From contig CAWBKF010000047.1 of assembly GCA_963789275.1 (NCBI GenBank), positions 62,001 through 126,000 on the forward strand: a stretch of DNA of 64,000 bases, given 5' to 3'. Origin of the DNA: DAHUYF01 sp963789275. Lineage in GTDB: Bacteria > Pseudomonadota > Alphaproteobacteria > ATCC43930 > CGMCC-115725. Below are positions 44,387 to 54,511 of the stretch, one piece after another. The notes below the pieces were generated by a model. It saw nothing but the letters and a program-made list of their open reading frames with translations, searched no databases and was not told where the DNA came from. The position numbers and the translations under genes were made by a program. Positions within the stretch are counted from its first letter, which is position 1; every line of letters starts with the position of its first letter.

Positions 44387-44415
44387 GTCAGCTCTCAGCC
44401 GTCAGCTCTCAGTTA
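44387..44415. repeat. Tandem GCCGTCAGCTCTCA repeat before the next gene
   Basis: A 14-base unit occurs twice in direct succession (GCCGTCAGCTCTCA at about 44386 and 44400), ending in GTTAGGAG, which is the ribosome site of the 44427 gene. A related GTCAGT-rich repeat lies at 48248. Confidence 0.6.
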
Positions 44416-44426
44416 GGAGCGGGTCC

Positions 44427-45069
44427 ATGTGCCCCGCGCTCCTCACCAAGACGCTCGCGGCCGCGAGCGTCAACGCCATCGCGCAGAGCCAGTCGCTCGG
44501 CGCCGCAGGGAACGTCACTCTCAACGGCGCGACGGCGTCGGGCGGCCTGGCGACGCTCGACACGCAGCGCCGGGTGCTGATCACCAGCGCCGGCAATGAC
44601 AGCGGCATCAGCTTCACGGTCTTCGGCGCGACTGACAGCGGCACGGCGATTCAGGAGACGCTGACCGGCGCCAATGCCGGAGCGGTGGCGACCAACCAGG
44701 ACTTCGCCACGGTCACGAAGGTGTCGGACTGGGGCGCCACGGCGTCGACGGTGCAGATCGGCACGAACACGGTCGGCTCCACGCGGTGGCTGCTGCTCGA
44801 TCAACACGTGACGCCGGGGAGCACGTCCCTCGGGGCGCTCATCACCGCGGGGTCGGCGACCTACACGGCCGAATACACTTATGACGACTTCCTCACTCTC
44901 CTCTACGGCGGGCGCCTTCCCGACCCCGCGGACGGTGGTGGGGCTGACGAATTAGACGATGAACACCGACGCGCAGCTCGCTTTTCCGGTGACGGGCGTG
45001 CGGCTCACTGTCAATTCCGGTGCCGGCGCGGTCACTTTGACCGTGATCCAAGCGGGCATCCGGCAATGA
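44427..45069 (+). pseudogene. Tail-module protein, frameshift and in-frame TAG
   Basis: Starts MCPALLTKTLAAASVNAIAQ and runs as a beta-rich protein (VLITSAGNDSGISFTVFGAT, VQIGTNTVGSTRWLLLDQHV) to TYTAEYTYDDF at about 44893. There the frame changes to FPTPRTVVGLTN, then TAG (44953-44955), then in the same frame TMNTDAQLAFPVTGVRLTVN and VTLTVIQAGIRQ to TGA at 45067-45069. The parts clearly belong to one protein of about 213 aa. Probably a minor tail protein. Confidence 0.65.
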
Positions 45070-45831
45070 GGACTCGGCTCTTGTGGCGCGCGGCGGCGGC
45101 AGCGCTCCTGTGTGCGCTCGCGGCCGTCCCCGCGGCCGCGCAGGTTCCCGGCACGCAGGGGACATCGCCACCCTATTTCGAGGTGTTCTTCGACACTCCG
45201 GGCACCTATTCGCAAATTGTGCCTGCCAACCTCTATCGGCTCTACGTCGACGCCTGCAGCGGCGGCGGCGCTGGTAGTAGTGCTAACGAGCAGCCGCCTT
45301 TGGTGGTGGCTCTGGCGCCGCTGCGGCGTGTCTCGTCCGCTATCCGTTGCCTGTCACGCCGGGCCAAACGCTGACGGTCACGGTCGGCGCGGCCGGTACG
45401 CCAGGTGTCGCACCGACGGTGACGACGATTTCCGGGACAGGCATCAATTTCCCCACGGTCTCCTGCCGGCGCATCAGCAGCGGGCACTTCTGGCACCGGA
45501 GCAACGGCGGCTTCACGAGGCGCAACAGCGGCGCCGGCACCCATCGCCGGAACATCCGGGGGCAACGGCTCCGGCGTTAACGGGGAGCCGGTGAAACGGC
45601 AGGGGCCCTTCCGGTCTATTTCCGGGCGGCGCCGCTGGCGTCGGCACAAATGGAAGCGGCGGCGGCGGCTCGTCGGCATTCGGCCCGGGCGCGAACGGTG
45701 TAGGTGGTGTGAGCAATGGTAATACGCCTACAGGGTATGGCGGCGGCGGGAGCGGGTGCGCAGGAACAAATCCCGTAGCCTGCACCGCTGGAAGCGGCGC
45801 GCCCGGCTTCGTGCATCTGTCGTCGCAATGA
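45066..45831 (+). pseudogene. Glycine-rich secreted-type tail protein, frame-broken
   Basis: The ATG overlaps the previous stop (ATGA). A signal-like start (AAAAALLCALAAVPAAAQVPG) is followed by FEVFFDTPGTYSQIVPANLY and VDACSGGGAGSSA. Later pieces in other frames are YPLPVTPGQTLTVTVGAAGT, SSAFGPGANGVGGVSNGNTP and GYGGGGSGCAGTNPVACTAG, ending GFVHLSSQ at 45829-45831. Gly-rich adhesin-like phage proteins look like this. At least three indels are needed. Confidence 0.55.
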
Positions 45832-45888
45832 TCATCGCGGCCGGACGCACCGCCCGGCTCCCTACCACCCGTGTCAGGAGTACCCAGC

Positions 45889-46244
45889 ATGAGCAAGAAG
45901 CGCGAGATGAAGAAGGCCAAGGGCGGCCGCACCGGTGAGCGCGAGAACGAGGTCGGCGAGCCGAAGGTGAAGAACCTGCCCTACGACGCGCAGGGCTCCT
46001 AAGTGCGACGGAAGCCGAGGACGAGAAGGACGGCTTCAGGGATGGCGGCAAGACGAAGGCCAAGGCGAAGAAGCGCAAGGCCGGCGGCAGGGCTAACGGC
46101 CGGCGTTCTCATGCGCGCGCGGACAAGCCGCGTCGCGCCGCCGGTGGACGTGCGCCGCAGTCGCCGCCGTCCGCGGCGGCCTCGCCGCGGATGCGTCCGG
46201 GCATGGATGCGTCAGGGTCGCCAAGCTCGGCGCAAGACGATTGA
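45889..46244 (+). pseudogene. Lys-rich small virion-type protein, one frame break
   Basis: Starts MSKKREMKKAKGGRTGEREN after GTGTCAGGAGTACCCAGC and runs to NLPYDAQGS, then TAA (46000-46002). The following sequence continues in another frame as ATEAEDEKDGFRDGGKTKAK and ARADKPRRAAGGRAPQ to TGA at 46242-46244. The RADKPRR motif is shared with the genes at 35723 and 36830. About 118 aa if restored. Confidence 0.55.
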
Positions 46245-46420
46245 GAGGGCGCGCCAAGGCGCTGATCTCCGCCACCGGCCGGCGCTCTGCCACCGGCGCC
46301 GCACGCAAGCGAAGCCGACAGCACCGACTGACCGGCCGCGTCCCCCTCGCGGCCGGTACGGCGGCCGGCCCAGGAAGCCTCCCTCGGCGCCGGCCGCCAC
46401 CCCTTTGATGCGAGGGCCCC

Positions 46421-47137
46421 ATGATCACGAGCGCCGCCACGTCCTTCGCGCTCTCCGGTGCCGACCTCGTGCTCGAGGCGTTCGACCGGCTAGATCCGGG
46501 CGGCCGATCACCCCCGACCACCTGATGAGCGCCCGGCGCTCGGTGAACCTGGTGCAGGCGCGCTGGGCCAACCGCGGCACCAATTCTGGAAGGTGGACCC
46601 GACGCAATCGCCGACGACGATCGCGCTCTCGCAGGGGACGGCCACATATCCGCTGGCCGCCAGCACTATCATGTTGCTCGACTGCTACCTGCGGATTTTC
46701 CCGACGGGGAGCAACCCCGTCGACCGCATCCTGACGCCGATCTCGCGCAGCGACTATGCGGCGATCCCCGACAAGGGAAGCCAAGCGCCGCCCACGGTCT
46801 ATTACTTCGACCGCCAGTCGGCGCAGCCGACAGTGACACTATGGCAGGTGCCGGACGGCAACGGGCCTTATGAGTTCCTGGCCTATACCGTGCAGCAGCT
46901 GCATACACCAACGTGCTGGCGGCGCAGAGCCCGGACGTGCCCTACCGCTTCCTCGAGGCGCTTTGCGGCGACTTGGCGCTGGCCTTGTCGCGGGGATCTC
47001 CGCCGGATCCCTGCCGCGGCGTCACCATCGCCGACCTGAAGGCGGCGGCACTGGAAGCTTGGGAGGAGGCGGCGCAGGAGGACCGCGAGCGCGTGTCGAG
47101 ATGCGCGGTGGCCGAGGGGTCCAGCTGCTCGAGGTGA
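46421..47137 (+). pseudogene. Head-tail adaptor-like protein (gp4-like), frame-broken
   Basis: Pieces are MITSAATSFALSGADLVLEA, then ITPDHLMSARRSVNLVQARW and ANRGTN, then KVDPTQSPTTIALSQGTATY, PISRSDYAAIPDKGSQAPPT and TVTLWQVPDGNGPYEFLAYT, then VLAAQSPDVPYRFLEALCGD and DLKAAALEAWEEAAQEDRER. In order they give one protein of about 235 aa like podovirus adaptor/packaged-DNA-stabilisation proteins. Frame changes lie near 46493, 46585 and 46905. The end overlaps the next GTG. Confidence 0.65.
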
Positions 47138-47502
47138 GCGATCGAGACCAGCGTCTGCGCGACGGCGCGCGTCGACCCGCAGAACCCGCAGGCCTTCGCC
47201 GTCTGCGACCGCTGCACCTGTTCTACAACCACGTCGATCTCAGCTGGCAATACCAATGGCGCGGCAACGAGCTGACCAATATCCGCATCCTGGTCTGCGA
47301 GCGCTGCCTCGACAAGCCGCACGAGTTCGCGCGGCCGGTGATCCTGCCGCCGGACCCGGTGCCGATCCCGTATCCGCGGCCGGACAACTACGCCTCCGCC
47401 GAGGGGCCGCCGCCGCCGAACGTCTATGTCCGCCAGCTCGTCGACGACCCGGAGCCGCCGCTGCCGACGCCGCCGATCGGGCCGCCACAGAACATCCCGT
47501 GA
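47134..47502 (+). pseudogene. Zinc-ribbon-like phage protein, one frame break
   Basis: The GTG at 47134 overlaps the adaptor stop. VSDRDQRLRDGA is followed, after a shift near 47170, by RVDPQNPQAFAVCDRC, and after another near 47215 by LFYNHVDLSWQYQWRGNELT and IRILVCERCLDKPHEFARPV, ending in a Pro-rich tail. The CxxC...CxxC arrangement should bind zinc. This protein type sits next to the adaptor in related phages. About 122 aa if restored. Confidence 0.6.
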
Positions 47503-47516
47503 GCGGCGGCTGAGCC

Positions 47517-48247
47517 ATGCAGTATTCCGACCTTACGACGGCGCTCGGCGTCATCTTCGAGATCCCGATCACCAGCGCCGGCTCGGCGTCGCCGTCGAGC
47601 GACCGGAATTCAACGCCATCCTGCCGCACGCCATCGAGCAGGCGGAGCAGCGGCTTTACCGCGAGCTCGACCTCATCACGACGCAAACGGCGCGGACGGC
47701 GGCGCTACGGCGTCGAGCCGCGGGTCGCGTCCCGGAGAAAATGCTGATCCTGCAGGAGATGAACGTGGTGACGCCGGCGGCCACGTCGCCGGACAACGGG
47801 ACGCGCAACCCGTTGCAGCGGGTAAGCCTCGCCTTCCTCAACGCCGTGGCGCCAACCGCGGCGGCGACCCTGGGCTCGCCATCAGTGCCGAGATACTACG
47901 CGCTGCTCGACGATGTCGACGTGCGGGTCGGGCCGGCGCCCGATGCGGCTTATGAGGCGGAGTTCATCGGCACCGTGCGGCCAGCGCCGATGTCCGCGGC
48001 CAAACCGGCAACCTGGCTCGGGACCAACCTGCCGGACCTGTTCCTGGCGGGAACGTGCGTCTTCATGTGCGGCTACCAACGGGATTTCGGGGCGCAGTCA
48101 GACAATCCGCAGATGGCGCTCTCCTGGGAAGCGACGTTCCAAACCCTCTTCAAGAGCGCCGCGACCGAAGAAGCGCGGCGCAAGGCGCAGTCGGTCGCGT
48201 GGCAGCCCTATGCGCCGGCGCCGCTGGCGACGCCGCCGAGACAGTAG
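47517..48247 (+). pseudogene. Tail-module structural protein, frameshift near the start
   Basis: Starts MQYSDLTTALGVIFEIPITS. A frame change near 47580 gives PEFNAILPHAIEQAEQRLYR. After a degenerate part the protein runs PEKMLILQEMNVVTPAATSP, RYYALLDDVDVRVGPAPDAA, MSAAKPATWLGTNLPDLFLA and a Pro end at 48247. About 240 aa. It resembles a neck or tail-tube-region protein of podovirus-like phages. A second pair of indels near 47690-47735 is likely. Confidence 0.6.
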
Positions 48248-48300
48248 TCGTCAGTTGTCAGTCGTCAGTGACTGAGAACCGATAACTGAGAACTGAGGAC
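48248..48300. repeat. Short GTCAGT/ACTGAG inverted and direct repeats
   Basis: Between two tail genes, GTCAGT or close forms occur several times (GTCGTCAGTTGTCAGTCGTC), then ACTGAGAACC and ACTGAGAACTGAGGAC in the opposite sense. TCAGTGACTGA at the centre is a palindrome. It could fold as an mRNA hairpin before the fibre gene or serve as a recombination tract. Confidence 0.5.
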
Positions 48301-48307
48301 TTTCACG

Positions 48308-49450
48308 ATGACCTCGAGCTATACCGCCAATCTCGGCTTACAGCAGCCGGCGACCGGCGACCAAACGAATTCCTGGGGCACGACGGTCAACACCGACTGG
48401 ACGATCGTCGACAATGCGATCGCCGGGCTCGCTTCGATCAATCTGCCGGCGCAAAGCGGCTATCCGACCGTCGTTCTGACATTCTCTCAGGGCTCGCCGA
48501 CGCAGCAGCTGCCGAATCGACAACTCATCTTCACCGGAGCGCTTACCGCCAATACGCTCGTTCTGCTCCCGCAAGGGCGCAACTTCGAGATTGCCGTGAC
48601 GAATGGCACCAGCGGCGCCTTCAGCCTGACGCTCGGCGTCAGCAACGGCGCCGAAGGAGCGCTGGGTTCAACCGTCGCCGTCGCGCAGGGCGCGACGATG
48701 GAGCTTTTCAGCGACGGCACGAATATCGGCGTGCGCGCGGTCACGGGACGAGTTCGGTGGCGGCGGCAGGCAATGTCGCAGCTTTTGCCGATCAGACAGG
48801 CGGGGCGCTTCAGGACACGGGATTCCCGTCCTCCTCGTTGACCTCGCTGGTGCCGAGCGGAACGATCCTGGAATTCGCCGGCACGACGCCACCAAGTGGC
48901 TACTTGCTCGCGAACGGGCAGGCGGTCTCGAGGACAACCTATGCGACGCTGTTCAGCATCTGCGGCACCGCCTACGGCGCCGGGGACGGGTCCACCACGT
49001 TCAACGTGCCGGACAGGCGCGGCCGCGTCGGCGCCGGCTACGACCCGAGCAATGCCACTGGGCGGCTCACGGGCAGCACGGCCCAGGGGGCTGGACGGCG
49101 GCGCTCGGCAACAGCGGCGGTGAGCAAGCGCACACGGAACGAGCGCGGAGCTCGTAAGCCACTCGCACACGGCGACGAGCATCAGCAGCAGCAACAGCTC
49201 CAGCACTGTCAGAGACCCGGGGCATGCCCATGTTTTAGGTAACTCTACACCTGGCGGCACGACGTTCCCGGAGATCAGCGCATCAGCGCAGGGAACGGGC
49301 GACAATAATACAGGGTCCGCAACTACAGGTATCTCGGTCTCGACCAGCACGACGACCACGACCTCTACCACGAATACCGATACCGGAGGGGGGAGCGCCT
49401 TCAACGTCGTGCAGCCGACCATCATCCTCAACTACATCATTAAGACCTAG
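48308..49450 (+). pseudogene. Tail fibre with phage collar domain, frame-broken
   Basis: Starts MTSSYTANLGLQQPATGDQT, a common tail-fibre head. It runs to GATMELFSDGTNIGVRAVTG, shifts near 48750 to VAAAGNVAAFADQTGGALQD, then has a clear collar domain (GTTPPSGYLLANGQAVSRTT, LFSICGTAYGAGDGSTTFNV and PDRRGRVGAGYD). After shifts near 49090-49150 it ends Ser/Thr-rich, with VVQPTIILNYIIKT. About 380 aa if restored. The collar domain often carries host-binding function. Gene order puts it before two methyltransferases. Confidence 0.75.
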
Positions 49451-50492
49451 CCCAAGCGCGATCGGAGCAGACGATGGTAGACGCTATGGCGCAGCGCCGA
49501 TCCGATCGCCATGACGCTTTCGCGCACGGCGACACGCACACTCGTGTGGCGCGCCAACTCCATCGTTGAGCGCCGCGCAGGAGATGGTCGGCCGCCTCTA
49601 CGATAGAGGTCCCGTCGGGGAAGGCCGCCGTGTTGGTCACAACCGTGTCATACGCGGTATCGACGATGCCGTACAGTTCGAGGAGGATGCCGCGCTTCAA
49701 CGTCTCGTCAGTCGAGAGGGATGGAGCGTCACGATAGAACAGAACATTGAACGTTGCTGGGCGCGGAACGTGCGAGTATTTTTTATACCCAAACGTCGTG
49801 CCCTGGTCGCGAAACTCGCACGCGCGATTCGATTGAAGCCGAGATCATAAAGCAGGAACCCATGCGGCAATAGCTGCTTATACACCGCCCAAAAATGTGT
49901 GTCGGGCACACGGGCGATGTATCGAAGCTGGTCTCGAGCTCAATGGCGAGCACACCATTGCTCAACAGCGCCTCGGCGCCTTTTAAAATCTCGGGCTCAA
50001 ACCCCTCACAGTCAATCTTGAGAAAATCGGCGCGCGAGATCGTTCCGTCAGCGATTAGGCTATCAAGGCGACGAACGGGGACAGCCGGCTGTTCGCCCCG
50101 CGCTTGATAGTGTCGTCCACGTCATATGGGGATGAGCCCTGCGGATAGAAGGAGGTCGCTGTCGGTTCGGACGCTACATACAGTTCGCGCTCGCCGTCCT
50201 CGTTGCCGAGTGCCGTCGCGTAATAATGATGTCTCGGCTTGCTCTCCGCCCTAAGAGGCGCGATCGCCTCTTCGAGCGCATCGAAGCCGTGAACCTCCAC
50301 ACGGTCAGGCAGATGATCCCAGCGCACGCTGGCACCTCCCTGAACCCCGACGTCGATAACGACGAGCGGCGAGGTTAACAGACCGCGACGCAGCACCCAT
50401 TCCGTGAAAAAGGGGTAGCGATTGTAAGACAGATCCAACTGCTCCATCTGGCCGGCCTTCCTGGCGAACGATGAAAAATGCGACGGCATCAT
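49440..50492 (-). pseudogene. FkbM-family methyltransferase, frame-broken
   Basis: Reverse-strand cargo. Starts MMPSHFSSFARKAGQMEQLD, with the SAM site VVIDVGVQGGASVRWDHLPD and VHGFDALEEAIAPLR. After a shift near 50100 it reads LIADGTISRADFLKIDCEGF and EPEILKGAEALLSNGVLAIE; after shifts near 49910 and 49790 it reads THFWAVYKQLLPHGFLLYDL and LLELYGIVDTAYDTVVTNTA. It would be about 350 aa. FkbM enzymes methylate sugar hydroxyls, often on surface glycans. It is decayed or affected by sequence error. Confidence 0.65.
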
Positions 50493-50507
50493 AGACTAGC
50501 CCAAATC

Positions 50508-50560
50508 GCTGGCGTCAACACGCAGTGCGCCGGGACGCTGCAGGAAGGGGGCGAAGCGCG
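50508..50560 (+). repeat. Short duplicate of the 51573 tail gene start
   Basis: GGCGTCAACAC and GCCGGGAC at 50512-50545 match GGCGTCAACAC and ACCGGGAC at 51615-51645; the frame reads AGVNTQCAGTLQEGG against AGVNTQFTGTLLEAG. The class I methyltransferase gene lies between the two copies, so the copy may be the scar of its insertion. Confidence 0.6.
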
Positions 50561-50668
50561 CCAGTGCTCATCGAGACGGCGTTCGCGCTGGAGTCGGCCG
50601 CAGCTTGCATTTCAGGCCCCAGAGCGACCCCGGGGCTCGATTGACCCGCAAGGTCGAGAGCCCGGAGC

Positions 50669-51481
50669 CTAGCGCGGCCGGGAAAAGACGTACTCATCGC
50701 AGCCGACGCCGAGTAAGCCGATCCGGGTGTTGCAGGGAAAGAAGCGCTCCGAGGTGAATCCCAGCTCTTTGAACATTCGATCGATCTCGGATGGCGCGGC
50801 AAAGTCGTAGGGATAGCCGCCGAGCCAGTCTCGAACATCGGTGAGGAAGCTCATGCCGCGGGCCGACGGATAGGCGCGGATGTATCGCGACGGGTTGCGT
50901 CCGGTCGCGGCCAAGGCGAGCACGATCAGACCGGCGAGCGCCATGTCGGCGATCGCCTTGAGCCAGGCCGGAGCGTGGGAATAGAGGCGCTTCTCCACGC
51001 GCCAGAACCGGCACATCGGCGTCCTCCGGTAGATCGCTAGGACAAGCCGTCCTCCCGGCCGCACCAGAGCCGCGGCGCATTTGATGGCGCGACGCATGTC
51101 GCCGGTATGATGGAGAACGCCCCAGGAATACACGATATCATGACCGTCCGCGTCGGGCATGAGATCGAAGGCGCTGCAGGTTGCGGCCGTCCATGGCTGT
51201 CCCGCGGCATAGCGTGCCAGCAGCGCGCGGGTGGTATCGACCGAGCGCGGATCGATATCGACCGCCGTCACCGAAGCGGCTCCGAGCCGCAGTGCGGCGA
51301 GCGAATGCAGACCGGAGCCGCAACCGAGGTCGAGGAAGGATTTTCCGACAATTTCGTCACCGAGCAGCCTCACGATACCGGCTGCCGCGCGGTCGATTTG
51401 GGCATCGTTCAAGCCCGCGACAAAGCGCGCCCAGTTCTCGCCGAACGCGTAATGGGTGTGACGGTCGGTCAAATCCGCCAT
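50669..51481 (-). CDS. Class I SAM-dependent methyltransferase
   Basis: A 270-aa methyltransferase, intact. Motif I is FLDLGCGSGLHSLAA, motif II TAVDIDPRSVDTTRAL, and the post-motif HDIVYSWGVLHHTGDMRRAI is typical of the UbiE/methyltransf_11 group. A C-terminal helical part with a hydrophobic segment (IADMALAGLIVLALAATG) follows, then PCNTRIGLLGVGCDEYVFSR. Substrate unknown; with the FkbM neighbour a glycan or lipid-linked target is possible. Reverse-strand cargo flanked by tail-gene sequence. Confidence 0.88.
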   Translation of the reverse strand: MADLTDRHTHYAFGENWARFVAGLNDAQIDRAAAGIVRLLGDEIVGKSFLDLGCGSGLHSLAALRLGAASVTAVDIDPRSVDTTRALLARYAAGQPWTAATCSAFDLMPDADGHDIVYSWGVLHHTGDMRRAIKCAAALVRPGGRLVLAIYRRTPMCRFWRVEKRLYSHAPAWLKAIADMALAGLIVLALAATGRNPSRYIRAYPSARGMSFLTDVRDWLGGYPYDFAAPSEIDRMFKELGFTSERFFPCNTRIGLLGVGCDEYVFSRPR

Positions 51482-51572
51482 TTCCGTCCTTCCGCCCTGC
51501 GGGCAAACGCCGCCCCTTCGACGGCCCAACCCCGGCCTCGAAAGCACCGTAGCACAGCGCTTCAACGAACGC

Positions 51573-53361
51573 ATGGGACCGCCGATGCCTCTCGTTCCGC
51601 TGAAGATCCGCGCCGGCGTCAACACCCAGTTCACCGGGACCCTGCTCGAAGCCGGCTGGCTTGCCTCGCAGCTGATTCGCTTCCGCGACGGGCTGCTGCA
51701 GAAGATCGGCGGCTGGACGAAAGCCGCCCAGACGGGCTTCGGCGGTGTCTGCCGCGGCTTGCACTCCTGGAGGCAGATCGACGGGCTGCTCAATCTCGCG
51801 GTCGGCACGCATTTGAAGCTGTGGCTCTATCAGCTCGGCTCGTTCTACGATCTGACGCCGGTGCAGAACAGCGGCACGAGCGCCGACAGCTTTTATACGA
51901 CGACGAGCGGCTCCAACGCGGTCGGCGTCGCCATCACCTCGCATGGCGCGTCGACCGGCGATTTTTATGAGGCGCTGACCTCGGCCTCGGGCGGCGGCGT
52001 GACCATCAGCGGCGAGTATCAGGTCGCCGTCATCGATGTGAACCATTTCACCATTGCGGCCGCAAACAACGCCACCTCGACCGCCAGCTTCGGCGGCGGC
52101 GTTGATTGGCAGTTGCTGCTGTCGATCGGCCAGCAGGACACGATCTTCGAGCAAGGCTATGGCAGCGGCCCTTATGGCAACGGACCCTTCGGGGAGAGCA
52201 TCGGCAGCGGATACGCCGTGCTCTGCCGGCTGTGGTTCGTCGACAATTGGGGCGAGTTCCTGCTTGCTTGTCCGCAGAATGGCGCGATCTACCAGTGGGA
52301 GCCGTCGAGCGGCACGACGACGCGCGCCGCCGTTATCGCGACGGCGCCGACGGCAAACGCCGGCATCCTCGTGGCGCTGCCGCAGCAGCAGGTCGTCGCC
52401 TTCGGCTCGGGCCAGGGGGTGAGCGATAGAGATCCGATGCTGGTGGCGTTCTCCGATGTCGGCGACAATACGGACTGGACGGCATCCACCACCAACCAGG
52501 CCGGCACCTACCGGTTGCCGCGCGGCTCGCGCATTGTCGGTGGGCTGGGGGTCTGGCCGCTGGCGATCCTGCTGTGGACGAATGAAGGCCTCTGGATCAT
52601 GCAGACTGTCGCGGGTATATTTCCAACAGTTTCACTGAAGTTGGCTTTGGTTGCGGCCTGATCGCACTGAAAGCGGCGGCGAGCACGCCCTTCGGCGTGT
52701 TCTGGATGGAGAGTACCGGGAATTTCTACAGCTATAACGGCAGCGTCGCGCCGGTCGACTGCCTGGTGCGCCGCACCAGGTGTTCGACAACATCAATGAA
52801 GCACAGGCGAACAAGATCTTCGCGGCGCTCAACAGCGCTTGGAACGAGGTCTTCTGGTTCGATCCGTTGCTCGACAGTGTTGAGATCGACAGCTACGTCA
52901 AGTACAACTATGCCGAGCAACTCTGGGACTACGGGACGCTGGCGCGGACGGCCTGGGAGGATCATGAGCACCTCCCGCCGCCGCTGGCGACGGACCCGAC
53001 GGGATACCTCTACACCCACGAGGTCGGGAACGATGCCGACGGCATGCCGATGGATGCGTGGGCCGAGACCGGTTACGTGATGATCGCCGAGGGCGACGAT
53101 GTCGCCTTTGTGGAGCGGGTGCTGCCGGACTTCGCCAGCTTTCAGGGGTCGATCGCGCTTTCGGTCTTCGCCGTCGACTATCCAAACAGCGACACGCCGC
53201 TGGAAGGCGGCCCCTTTACCGTGATACCGGGCGTAACGCCCTATGTGATCACGCGCCTGCGGGGCCGCGGCATCGCGCTCAAACTCGAAAGCAACGTGCT
53301 GGGCGGCGACTTTCGCCTGGGAAAGCTCAGGGCGAAGATTGTCTCCGCAGGAAAAAGATGA
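51573..53361 (+). pseudogene. Large tail protein, two frame breaks
   Basis: Starts MGPPMPLVPLKIRAGVNTQF and runs 345 codons (RFRDGLLQKIGGWTKAAQTG, GVSDRDPMLVAFSDVGDNTD, PRGSRIVGGLGVWPLAILLW). A shift near 52612 gives YISNSFTEVGFGCGLIALKA and FGVFWMESTGNFYSYNG; another near 52775 gives VFDNINEAQANKIFAALNSA, VKYNYAEQLWDYGTLARTAW and an end at 53361. About 595 aa if restored, like the large stabilisation/needle-type tail proteins of podovirus-like phages. Confidence 0.7.
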
Positions 53362-53513
53362 TGGCGCCTGGTGCTGCACCGAGCGGGCTCTCGCGGCTGC
53401 AAGAGCAAGCGCCGGCGGAAAATCTGTTCGATCGCCTGGCGATCGAACCGTCGGGGGCCAAGCAGAGAGCGGTTGACCGGGTCGTCCCCGACGAGCGCAA
53501 GGCGCGGCGCTGA
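53358..53513 (+). CDS. 51-aa small tail-module protein
   Basis: The ATG overlaps the previous stop (ATGATG). Charged peptide with GLSRLQEQAPAENLFDRLAI and VDRVVPDERKARR. No family. Overlaps support translation. Confidence 0.45.
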   Translation: MMAPGAAPSGLSRLQEQAPAENLFDRLAIEPSGAKQRAVDRVVPDERKARR

Positions 53514-53514
53514 G

Positions 53515-54053
53515 ATGCCGATCCAGCTGCCGCGCTGGAGCGGAGCGGAGACGCCGCCGGGCATCCGCGCCTGGGTCGACCGTTTCGCCGGCGCGCTCGA
53601 GCGCGCGCTCACCGGCGGCGCGCAGCTCGGCGTCAATGCCGCACCGAACGGGCCCGCAGGCGGGGCCTGGCCGGGACCTACCCCGCGCCGAGCCAGCTTT
53701 CGCTGCGGGTCGCCACCGTGGTGACGGCGGGTAGCGGAACGACGCTCTCGGCGGCAGCACTGGCGGGGGGTGTCGTCCAACGCTCCGGACCAGCCTCCGC
53801 CTTCACCGACACGACGGACACAGCGGCGCACATCCTGATGGCGCTGGCGGCACCGCAACGCGTCGTCGGCCAGTCCTTCGAGACGATGGTTGTCAATGCG
53901 AGCGCCGCAGTCATGACCCTTGCCGCCGGCAGCGGCGTCAGCCTCGCCGGCAATACCTCGGCCGGCGGCTTCACCTTGGCGGCAGGGACGACGCGCATCT
54001 TACGCGCCATCGTCACCGCTACGGCGACACCGACAATCACGATCTACGGATAG
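53515..54053 (+). pseudogene. Beta-rich tail-module protein, one frame break
   Basis: Starts MPIQLPRWSGAETPPGIRAW, and after a shift near 53675 continues YPAPSQLSLRVATVVTAGSG, AALAGGVVQRSGPASAFTDT, ETMVVNASAAVMTLAAGSGV and ATPTITIYG. About 179 aa. The repetitive Thr/Ala/Gly beta pattern is typical of tail-spike or fibre accessory proteins. Confidence 0.6.
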
Positions 54054-54058
54054 GATCC

Positions 54059-54510
54059 ATGGCAAAGCTTCCTGACGCGGCCGCGGGTCCGCCGGACTAT
54101 GGGCGATTGCAGGCGCAAGCGGCCGACCGGCCGGCGCTGCAGCATCTGAAAACGCGGCGGTTTGTGCCGCAGGCCTTCGCCGGCGAGGCGACGGAGGCGC
54201 CGCCGGACGCCGTCATCACCGTCGATCTCGGCGGCGAGCGCATGCGCTGCGTCGTGCGCAAAGCGGTCGACGACGACACCGTCATCCTCGAAATCACCGG
54301 CGTGCCGATGTCACACAATCACGCGCACAAGCAGGGCGATTTCGTCGGGGCAAGGCGGCAGCGCGGCCTCCATGGCGGCGACGAATGGCGCGCGGTCAAC
54401 GAGCGGATCGTCAACGAGATCGAGCAGCGCCGGCTCGCCGCCGAGCGGCAGGGCCGGCTCGAGGCGAAGAGCCAAGGGGCGAAGCCGGCCAAGCACCGTG
54501 GAGGAAATAG
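54059..54510 (+). CDS. Phage hypothetical protein, end uncertain
   Basis: Starts MAKLPDAAAGPPDYGRLQAQ. A beta-rich core AVITVDLGGERMRCVVRKAV and ILEITGVPMSHNHAHKQGDF is followed by a charged helix (VNERIVNEIEQRRLAAERQG). In this frame translation would run on into the next gene; TAG at 54508-54510 in another frame is a likelier end if one late indel exists. A strong ribosome site GGAGGAAATAGC for the next gene supports a break here. Confidence 0.45.
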
Positions 54511-54511
54511 C

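Noticed and set aside
43452..45374. One 640-codon tail protein
   Set aside because: It is a chance open frame joining pieces of three genes; recognisable parts switch frame several times.
44387..48300. CRISPR-like array from the GTCAG-type repeats
   Set aside because: Units are 6-14 bases without regular spacers; they are short intergenic repeats.
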